Assembly: GCF_003206715.1 (NCBI RefSeq)
Contig: NZ_PZJU01000012.1
Location: forward strand, 64,626 to 128,625
DNA from: Salinicola peritrichatus
Lineage (GTDB): Bacteria > Pseudomonadota > Gammaproteobacteria > Pseudomonadales > Halomonadaceae
DNA: 64,000 nt
Reading direction: 5' to 3'
The position numbers were made by a program, and so were the translations under genes. The notes under the pieces were generated by a model. It worked only from the letters and a program-made list of their open reading frames with translations. It made no database searches and was not told the origin of the DNA. Numbering within the stretch: the first letter of the stretch is position 1; each line of letters begins with the position of its first letter. Below are positions 8,939 to 15,659 of this stretch, one piece after another.

Positions 8939-10156
8939 TCAGTCATCGAAGCGGTCGAGCACCAGACAGGCGTTGGTACCGCCGAAGCCGAAGCTGTTCG
9001 ACAGCACGCGCTTGACGTCGACGTCGTCGCGACGCTGGCGGACGATGTCGAAGCCGCTGGCCTGCTCATCGAGATTATCGATGTTGGCCGAAGCACACAG
9101 GAAGCGATGCTGAATCATCAGCAGCGAGTAGATCGCCTCCTGCACGCCGGTGGCGCCCAGCGAGTGACCGGTCAGCGACTTGGTCGAACTCATCGCCGGC
9201 GTGCTGTCACCGAAGACCTCACGGATCGCCTTGAGCTCGGCGACGTCGCCTACCGGCGTCGAGGTGCCGTGGGTATTGATATAGTCGACATTGCCTTCCA
9301 GGCCCTGCAATGCCTGACGCATGCAGCGCGCCGCGCCCTCGCCGGACGGTGCGACCATGTCGTAACCGTCGGAGGTGGCGCCGTAGCCGGTGATCTCGGC
9401 GTAGATCTTGGCACCGCGTGCCTTGGCGTGTTCGAGCTCCTCGATCACCAGCATGCCGCCGCCACCGGCGATGATGAAGCCGTCACGATCCACGTCGTAG
9501 GGGCGCGAGGCCTTTTCCGGCGTATCGTTGTAGCGGGTGGTCAGGGCGCCCATGGCATCGAACAGGCAGGAGAGCGTCCAGTGCTCTTCCTCGCCGCCGC
9601 CGGCAAACACCACATCCTGCTTGCCAAGCTGAATCTGCTCGATGGCGCTGCCGATGCAGTGGGCCGAGGTGGCGCAGGCGGAGGAGATGGAGTAGTTGAC
9701 GCCCTTTATCTGGAACGGCGTCGCCAGACACGCGGAGACCGTACTGCCCATGGTGCGGGTCACGCGATAGGGGCCGACGCGGCGCAGGCCTTTTTCGCGC
9801 ATCACATCGGCGGCCTCGACCTGGTTGGCGCTGGAGGCGCCGCCGGAGCCGGCGATCAGGCCGGTGCGCGGATTGGAGATATCGCTGGCCTCGAGCCCGG
9901 CATCGTCGATCGCCTGCTGCATGGCGATGTAGGCATAGGCTGCCGCATCGCCCATGAAGCGCAGCTGCTTGCGATCGACCAGGGATTCGATATCGATATC
10001 GACAACACCGGCGACCTGGCTGCGGAAACCGAGCTCGGCGTATTCCGGCTTGTAGCGAATGCCAGAGCGTCCCTGGCGCAGAGAGTCGAGCACCTGTTGG
10101 GCATCGTTGCCCAGGCACGAAACGATACCCAGGCCGGTGACTACCACTCGTTTCAT
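8939..10156 (-). CDS. fabB: 3-oxoacyl-ACP synthase I
   Basis: Condensing enzyme of type II fatty acid synthesis, needed in the FabA-FabB branch that makes unsaturated fatty acids. The 405-aa thiolase-fold protein shows the active-site Cys in [10 protein letters not shown] (about 163), the first catalytic His in [11 protein letters not shown] (about 297) and the second in [11 protein letters not shown] (about 332). Start ATG 10156 has a GGGAGG ribosome site. It lies 13 bases after fabA on the same strand. Confidence 0.95.
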   Translation of the reverse strand: MKRVVVTGLGIVSCLGNDAQQVLDSLRQGRSGIRYKPEYAELGFRSQVAGVVDIDIESLVDRKQLRFMGDAAAYAYIAMQQAIDDAGLEASDISNPRTGLIAGSGGASSANQVEAADVMREKGLRRVGPYRVTRTMGSTVSACLATPFQIKGVNYSISSACATSAHCIGSAIEQIQLGKQDVVFAGGGEEEHWTLSCLFDAMGALTTRYNDTPEKASRPYDVDRDGFIIAGGGGMLVIEELEHAKARGAKIYAEITGYGATSDGYDMVAPSGEGAARCMRQALQGLEGNVDYINTHGTSTPVGDVAELKAIREVFGDSTPAMSSTKSLTGHSLGATGVQEAIYSLLMIQHRFLCASANIDNLDEQASGFDIVRQRRDDVDVKRVLSNSFGFGGTNACLVLDRFDD

Positions 10157-10169
10157 GGAAGCCTCCCGC

Positions 10170-10685
10170 TCAGAAGTTCTCAGTATTGGTGAACAGGCCG
10201 ACACGCAAGTCCTTGGCCTGATAGATGTCATGGCCATCGACCGACAGCGTGCCGTCGGCGATACCCAGGATTAGCCGCCGGGTGATCACGCGCTTGATTT
10301 CGATATGGTACGAAACCCGGCCAGCGTCCGGCAGAATCTGGCCGGAGAACTTGACCTCGCCGCAACCCAGCGCGCGACCGCGACCGGGATTTCCCAGCCA
10401 GCCGAGATGGAAACCGACCAGTTGCCACATGGCGTCCAGGCCGAGGCAGCCGGGCATCACCGGGTCGCCAGGGAAATGACACTGGAAGAACCACAGGTCC
10501 GGATGGATATCCAGCTCGGCGATGATTTCGCCCTTGTTGTATTTGCCGCCGTCCTCGTTGATTTGCGTGATGCGATCGAGCATCAGCATGTTGGGAGCGG
10601 GGAGTTGAGCGTTACCGGGGCCGAACAGTTCCCCCCGGCTGCATTTCAGCAGATCGTCGTGGCTGAAAGAGTGCTGTCTGGTCAC
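10170..10685 (-). CDS. fabA: 3-hydroxydecanoyl-ACP dehydratase/isomerase
   Basis: Dehydrates 3-hydroxyacyl-ACP and isomerises trans-2-decenoyl-ACP to the cis-3 form, starting unsaturated fatty acid synthesis. The 171-aa hot-dog protein has the signature [21 protein letters not shown] with catalytic His near 70 and Asp near 84. The start is GTG (10685-10683), chosen because it gives the MTRQHSF N-terminus expected for Pseudomonas-type FabA. No clear FabR-type operator was seen upstream. Confidence 0.95.
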   Translation of the reverse strand: MTRQHSFSHDDLLKCSRGELFGPGNAQLPAPNMLMLDRITQINEDGGKYNKGEIIAELDIHPDLWFFQCHFPGDPVMPGCLGLDAMWQLVGFHLGWLGNPGRGRALGCGEVKFSGQILPDAGRVSYHIEIKRVITRRLILGIADGTLSVDGHDIYQAKDLRVGLFTNTENF

Positions 10686-10961
10686 TAGATCGTTCCGAGA
10701 ATCGAAAAAGAGTGTGCCTCATGGACTGCAAGGCGCGGCCAGTCTAATGGCTGCGGGCAGCGAATGCACGTGGGCTCAAGCCTAGTCGTGCGTCATCGGG
10801 GGTGCAATCACCGCGGCAGGGCGTGCCATCAACGGCTTACCGCACTGCGGGTCGACCCCCCAGGCTTGCCCTGGAGAATGTCGACGGGGCATGATGCGAG
10901 ATGGGAACGAGGTGAACTCGACCTCCGGTCGAACCAACATAATGACGATAAACGACAATCT

Positions 10962-12797
10962 ATGTGGCCTTCTTTTTCGCTGAATCGACCGCTGATCTGG
11001 TTGGGGCTGGCAGCGCTTGCCGCTGCAAGCCTGTTGCCGCTGCTGACTCTGCGGCTGGTGGCACTGGTCATCGTGGCGATCGGTATGATCGACGGCTGGC
11101 GCCAGATACGGCTCGAACACCAGCGACGACGGCTGAGCGAACAGGCGCTCGAGCTTTCCCAGGATGGCATGATGATCACCGACGCCGGCAATCGCATCCT
11201 CACCGTCAATCCCGCTTTTACCCAGATCACCGGCTATACCCTGGACGAGATCGCGGGGCTCGATCCCTCGGCGTTCTCCGCGGGCCGCCATGACAAGGCA
11301 TTCTACGATCGCTACTGGCAGACGCTGCAGGCCACCGGCCGCTGGGAAGGCGAGATCTGGAATCAGCGCAAGCACGGCGATCAATATCCCGAATGGCTTC
11401 GGGTCCAGGCTTGCCATGACGACAAGGGGCGCGTCTCCCACTATGTCGGCCTGTTCACCGACATCAGCCGCCACAAGGCGCGTGAGCGGGACCTGCGCCG
11501 TATCGGCTTCGAGGATCCGCTGACCGGCCTGCCCAATCGCCGCCGTTTGCATGATCTGCTGGCCTCGCGCCTGCGTCATCTGCGCGCGGGAGAAGGGCTC
11601 GATCTGGCGCTGATCGATATCGACGGCTTCAAGGCGATCAACGACGGCCTCGGCGTCGACAGCGGCGATCGGCTGCTGGCCCGCTTCGGGCAACGCCTGG
11701 CGGCGCAGGTCGCCGGGGGGATCGTCGGTCGCCTGGGCGGCGACGAATTCATGGTGATTCGTACCACCACGTTCGACGATCACGAGAAATGGGTCGCCAG
11801 CCTGCGCCAGCACCTGAGCGAGCCGTTCGAGATCGACGGCAACTCGCTGCGCCTGGGACTCACCATCGGCAGTTGCCGCGCCCCCGAGGACGGCAACGAT
11901 TCCGGCGTGCTGTTCCAGCGCCTGGAGTCCGCGCTCTACAGTGCCAAGCGCCACGGGCGCAATCACGATCGGCGTTTCCGGCCCTCGCTCGAGGTCGAGA
12001 ATGATCGCCAGCTGGCGGTTATCAACGAGCTGCGACAGGCTCTGGCTCAAGGCTCGCAGCTCGAAGTCTACTATCAGACCCAGCATCGCCTCGACGACGG
12101 CGAGTTGATCGGCATGGAAGCGTTGCTGCGCTGGCACCATCCCGAGCAGGGCCTGATTCTACCCAACGAGTTCATTCCCCTGGCGGAGCGCCATGGGTTG
12201 ATGCCGGCGCTCGGTAACTGGGTGATCGGTCAGGTCGTGGCGCAAATCTCGATCTGGCGGGCTCAGGGGCTGACGGCCGTACCGGTCTGGGTCAATATCT
12301 CGGCATTGCAACTGATCCAGGGCGACCTCGAAGCGAGCCTGCTTTCGACATTGAGACAATATCGGGTGCCGGCCCAGTTTCTCGGCCTGGAATTGACCGA
12401 GTCGGTGCTGCTCGACGAGCGCGCCGGCGATATCTCGCCACGCCTCGAAGCGCTGCGCCGCGAGGGGCTACAGATCGCGATCGACGACTTCGGCACCGGT
12501 TACTCGTCGATGGCCTACTTGAAACGCCTGCCGATCGATAAGCTCAAGCTCGACCGTGAATTCATCCGCGCCTTGCCCCATGACCACGCCGATGCCGCCA
12601 TCACCTCCGCGGTGCTGGCGATGGCCCAGGGTTTGCATCTGGACGTCATTGCCGAGGGCGTGGAAACCGCCGAGCAGCGTGATTTCCTGTTGGCCAGAGG
12701 TTGTCGCCACGTCCAGGGCTATCTCTACGCGAGGCCACAGCCGGCCAGCGCGGTGGAATCCCGCCTGCGCCAGGCGACGGCTACCGTTTACCCCTGA
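10962..12797 (+). CDS. Membrane-anchored PAS-GGDEF-EAL cyclic-di-GMP protein
   Basis: A 611-aa signalling protein. A hydrophobic N-terminal hairpin (residues about 9-42) is followed by a PAS domain (about 53-170, NPAFTQITGYTLDEI), a GGDEF domain with intact GGDEF in GRLGGDEFMV, and an EAL domain. The EAL part keeps EALLRW, the Asn of VNISALQL, ELTES, IDDFGTGYSS, KLDREFI, AEGVET and QGYLYARP, so phosphodiesterase activity is plausible. The RxxD inhibitory site normally before GGDEF is absent (VAGG there). Start ATG 10962 sits just before the membrane segment; ATG 10878 is an alternative, and neither has a strong ribosome site. Confidence 0.85.
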   Translation: MWPSFSLNRPLIWLGLAALAAASLLPLLTLRLVALVIVAIGMIDGWRQIRLEHQRRRLSEQALELSQDGMMITDAGNRILTVNPAFTQITGYTLDEIAGLDPSAFSAGRHDKAFYDRYWQTLQATGRWEGEIWNQRKHGDQYPEWLRVQACHDDKGRVSHYVGLFTDISRHKARERDLRRIGFEDPLTGLPNRRRLHDLLASRLRHLRAGEGLDLALIDIDGFKAINDGLGVDSGDRLLARFGQRLAAQVAGGIVGRLGGDEFMVIRTTTFDDHEKWVASLRQHLSEPFEIDGNSLRLGLTIGSCRAPEDGNDSGVLFQRLESALYSAKRHGRNHDRRFRPSLEVENDRQLAVINELRQALAQGSQLEVYYQTQHRLDDGELIGMEALLRWHHPEQGLILPNEFIPLAERHGLMPALGNWVIGQVVAQISIWRAQGLTAVPVWVNISALQLIQGDLEASLLSTLRQYRVPAQFLGLELTESVLLDERAGDISPRLEALRREGLQIAIDDFGTGYSSMAYLKRLPIDKLKLDREFIRALPHDHADAAITSAVLAMAQGLHLDVIAEGVETAEQRDFLLARGCRHVQGYLYARPQPASAVESRLRQATATVYP

Positions 12798-12833
12798 TCC
12801 GCGGCGTGCTTTCCGCGTCGCCGGGATGCCGTG

Positions 12834-13748
12834 TCAGCCCCCGTCGACGATCGAACGCAGGCGACCCACCGCCTGCCCCAGGTCCTCTCCCAGCAGGACA
12901 ACGCTCGTGTTCTCGAAGTCGCCGGCGCGAATCCGCGCAATCGGCCCCGCCAGACAGACCGGTACCTCGGCCTGCTCGGCGAGCCGCGGCAGTTGGCGCC
13001 GAACGACCTCGCCCCGCTCGGCCTGACCGCTGGCCAGCAACAGTGCCTTCGCGCCGAGGCAGTCGATGGCCATGGGAAATTCACCCAGTGGCAACTCACC
13101 ATCGATCAGTTGAACGCGATAACCCGCTGCGGAAGCCGCCAAGCCCATCAATAGCGCCCAGAAACCGCTCGAGTCCTCGGGCAGCCGCGCCACCACAAGT
13201 TCGCGGGCGTTGCTCGATTGATTGGCATGGTAAATGCGGGTGCCGATGCGCGTGCGCAGAAAGGTTTCGAGCAGTCGCCGCTGCAGTGTGGCTCCGAACT
13301 GGTCGCTCCAACGCTCCTCGAGCTGTTCGATCGCCGGTTGCCACAGTTCTGCAATGCACAGGCTCACCGGATAGAGTGCCAGGCTCTGATTGAACAGCGC
13401 TTCGAGACGCCCCATGTCGAGCGAATCGACGGCGTGAACCAGGTGTTGACGTTGACTATCCCAATCGCCTACCTGGGGGGGCGATGTCTCGGCGGCTTGC
13501 GGCTGATCGAGCAGCTCGCGCACCTGGCTGACCGGCACGCCCCGATTCAGCCACTGCAGGATGCGCTCGACGCGCTCGATGTCATCGCGGGCATAGAGTC
13601 GGTGCCCCTTGGGAGTACGCTGTGGCCTGATCAGCCCATAGCGGCGCTCCCAGGCGCGCAGCGTGACGGAATTGACCCCGGTCAGGCGCGAGACCTCGCG
13701 GATCGGGTAGAGCGGCGCGGCACTCGAATCCAACACCTTGTAAGTCAT
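12834..13748 (-). CDS. MerR-family regulator with a degenerate B12-binding-like C-terminal domain
   Basis: This 304-aa repressor-type protein has an N-terminal MerR winged helix (YPIREVSRLTGVNSVTLRAWERRYGL, RTPKGHRLY) and a C-terminal helical bundle plus Rossmann-like domain as in CarH/LitR and MlrA. The AdoCbl-contact motif W-x9-EH reads W-x9-RR here (W at about 187), and the D/E-x-H-x-x-G base-off motif reads PEDSSG with no His. Cobalamin sensing of the CarH type is therefore doubtful, and MlrA-like ligand independence is possible. Start ATG 13748 has a strong AGGAGG site. It faces cbiX and a TIGR01777 epimerase, a familiar neighbourhood for such regulators. Confidence 0.8.
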   Translation of the reverse strand: MTYKVLDSSAAPLYPIREVSRLTGVNSVTLRAWERRYGLIRPQRTPKGHRLYARDDIERVERILQWLNRGVPVSQVRELLDQPQAAETSPPQVGDWDSQRQHLVHAVDSLDMGRLEALFNQSLALYPVSLCIAELWQPAIEQLEERWSDQFGATLQRRLLETFLRTRIGTRIYHANQSSNARELVVARLPEDSSGFWALLMGLAASAAGYRVQLIDGELPLGEFPMAIDCLGAKALLLASGQAERGEVVRRQLPRLAEQAEVPVCLAGPIARIRAGDFENTSVVLLGEDLGQAVGRLRSIVDGG

Positions 13749-13985
13749 GCATCCTCCTGCAACGCCTTTGCGCCGTCCCGCCGAAGCGGAGAGATAACGA
13801 CGGCAATCACCCCAGCCGACAATCCATGGCGCTTCGGCATCGCGTGACGGCTCGGCGATGTTGCCTTCGTTTCGTGGCGTCACCGTTTCTGGCATCAATT
13901 TCGAGGGGCGCTGTCTCGTGGCCGTGTATGGCCGATCGTCGTGGACGAAACGCCTGTGATCTCATGAGACAAAATGGTTGGACAT

Positions 13986-14016
13986 CTTGTACGTATCAAG
14001 CGTTTTGTACAACTTG
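13986..14016. promoter_or_regulatory. Inverted/direct TTGTAC repeats upstream of the merR gene, candidate operator
   Basis: CTTGTACGTATCAAG (13986-14000) is an imperfect dyad. TTGTACAA (14005-14012) is a perfect 8-bp palindrome flanked by CAAG and CTTG. Two TTGTAC hexamers lie 18 bp apart on the plus strand. The region precedes the MerR gene, so autoregulation is plausible. The rest of the 288-base gap 13749-14036 shows nothing else clear. Confidence 0.35.
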
Positions 14017-14036
14017 AATGTAATACGAGAGCGTCG

Positions 14037-14408
14037 TCAATCATCGTGAACGCGAGATTCGATAATGCCGGCCAAGGCGTCGACAAAGGCCGGGTGCTGG
14101 CCTACAGGATCGAGCAAGCGAAGCGTTACCGGCTGCGCCCGCGCGATAGCGTCGAGCTGTCCCGGTACGTCTTCGCGCAGATGGCGTCCGGCGGCGAAGA
14201 ACAACGGGAGCACCTCGATTTCGCTGATACCCTGGGCGAGCAGTTCAGCGACGCGGGTTTCTAGCGATGGCTCGCTGAGTTCCATGAAGGCGAGGACGAC
14301 GGGTTTGTCGACGCGCGGTGCCAAGTCACGTTCCAGGGCTTCGAACGGCGCGCGCCAGCGCGCATCGCTGGAGCCGTGAGCCAGCAGAATCATGGCGGAC
14401 TGTGTCAT
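14037..14408 (-). CDS. CbiX/SirB-like chelatase
   Basis: This 123-aa protein has the class II chelatase half-domain found in small CbiX proteins, which insert cobalt or iron into sirohydrochlorin-type tetrapyrroles. Likely metal/tetrapyrrole histidines are in MILLAHGSSD (about His 11) and LFFAAGRHLREDVP (about His 76). Its length matches the small CbiXS type, which works as a dimer. ATG 14408 has a CAGGAGG site. It is on the same strand as the MerR gene but 288 bases away, so co-transcription is uncertain. Confidence 0.8.
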   Translation of the reverse strand: MTQSAMILLAHGSSDARWRAPFEALERDLAPRVDKPVVLAFMELSEPSLETRVAELLAQGISEIEVLPLFFAAGRHLREDVPGQLDAIARAQPVTLRLLDPVGQHPAFVDALAGIIESRVHDD

Positions 14409-14498
14409 GCTGCCTCCTGAGGGAGTTGGTGTCAGCGGGTGGCGTCGGAACGGTAAGCTGGCGGAAGATTTGCCTGGTGCCTGCTATATTAGGTCATT

Positions 14499-14516
14499 GT
14501 ATAACATCCGTATAAT
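14499..14516 (+). promoter_or_regulatory. 11-bp-spaced direct repeat overlapping a TATAAT box before the TIGR01777 gene
   Basis: GTATAA occurs at 14499-14504 and again at 14510-14515, exactly 11 bp apart; the second copy forms part of TATAAT (14511-14516). On the minus strand one copy reads TTATACA, matching the nTnTACA half-site known for CarH-type MerR regulators, which bind 11-bp direct repeats. No good -35 is present. The gene starts 16 bases downstream. Confidence 0.4.
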
Positions 14517-14531
14517 TGAGGGGCAGCGAAC

Positions 14532-15437
14532 ATGCGCCTATTGGTCACAGGAGGCACGGGGTTCGTGGGGAGCCGCCTGGTCGAGCGGGCATTGGCAGCC
14601 GGGCATCAGGTTATGGTGGTATCACGTGACCCCGAGCGTGCGGAGAGCAGGCTGCCGGCCGGGATAACGATCCGCGATTCGGTGGCCGAGTTCGCCGGCG
14701 ACAAGCCCCAGGCGATCGTCAATCTGGCCGGCGAGCCGATCGCCGATCGCCGCTGGAGCGATTCGCAGAAGACGCGGCTGATGGAATCCCGCCGCCATAC
14801 CACCCGCGAGGTGGTCGCGCTGTGCGAGCAACTGGCGCAGGCGAACGCGGCGCCACGGGCGTTGGTGTCGGGCTCCGCGATGGGCTATTACGGCGAACAG
14901 GGCGAGCGCGAGGTGACCGAGCAGACGCCGCCGCACGACGAATTCGCCCATCGACTCTGCGAGATGTGGGAGCGCGAGGCCAAGAAGGCCGAGCCTTTTG
15001 GCACGCGGGTGGCCTGCCTGCGTACCGGCCTGGTGCTGGACGCCGGCGGTGGCATGCTGGCCAAGATGCTGCCGGCATTCAAGCTGGGGCTGGGCGGCCG
15101 TATCGGCGACGGCCGCCAGTGCATGCCCTGGGTTCATCGCGAGGATCTGGTTGGCGCGATCGAGTTCCTGCTCGATAACGACGCCTTGAACGGCCCGTTC
15201 AACGCCTGCGCGCCGCAGCCGGTGACCAATGCCGAATTCACCCGCACGTTGGGGCGGCACCTGCATCGTCCCGCCAGGCTCTGCGTGCCGGCGCCACTGT
15301 TGAAGTTCGGTCTGGGCGAGATGTCGCGTCTATTGCTGACCGGCGCCTGCATGCGGCCGCGGCGCCTGCTCGAGGCGGGCTTCACCTTCCGCTATGAAAC
15401 CCTCGACGAAGCCCTGGCGGCCATCCTGTCACGTTAG
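14532..15437 (+). CDS. TIGR01777-family NAD-dependent epimerase (YfcH-like)
   Basis: An atypical short-chain dehydrogenase of 301 aa. It has a nucleotide-binding start LLVTGGTGFVGSRLVERAL, NLAGEPIADRRW near 66, SGSAMGYYGEQGE near 117, and the C-terminal DUF1731-type segment ending the protein (ACMRPRRLLEAGFTFRYETLDEAL). The YfcH/TIGR01777 family is widespread but of unclear substrate. It often neighbours MerR regulators and photolyase genes; no photolyase is present here. Confidence 0.85.
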   Translation: MRLLVTGGTGFVGSRLVERALAAGHQVMVVSRDPERAESRLPAGITIRDSVAEFAGDKPQAIVNLAGEPIADRRWSDSQKTRLMESRRHTTREVVALCEQLAQANAAPRALVSGSAMGYYGEQGEREVTEQTPPHDEFAHRLCEMWEREAKKAEPFGTRVACLRTGLVLDAGGGMLAKMLPAFKLGLGGRIGDGRQCMPWVHREDLVGAIEFLLDNDALNGPFNACAPQPVTNAEFTRTLGRHLHRPARLCVPAPLLKFGLGEMSRLLLTGACMRPRRLLEAGFTFRYETLDEALAAILSR

Positions 15438-15460
15438 TTCTTCCACGTTAGCCGGCTCAG

Positions 15461-15658
15461 AATCTGTTTACGATCTCGCGAGCTAGAGCCAAACGAGGCG
15501 AAAACACTTGAGAAAGCAGAGTTTACGTGGGGTTAAATGAGCATTCCGAAAGTGTTTGACTCGCTTCGCTCGCCCTACGGGCCAGCCTTCGGCTGTTGTC
15601 TCCGCTGCGCTCCGGCTCAACAAAGTTTGGCCGACGCGCAGCAGATCGTGAGCAGGTT
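15461..15658. mobile_element. 198-bp MITE-like element with 16-bp terminal inverted repeats and CTCAG target duplication
   Basis: The left end AATCTGTTTACGATCT (15461-15476) and right end AGATCGTGAGCAGGTT (15643-15658) are inverted repeats with 3 mismatches. The flanks are identical 5-bp copies CTCAG (15456-15460 and 15659-15663), as expected of a target-site duplication. The interior codes for nothing and holds short inverted repeats. It separates the TIGR01777 gene from the end of rapA; the right CTCAG contains the rapA stop codon on the minus strand. Confidence 0.75.
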
Positions 15659-15659
15659 C

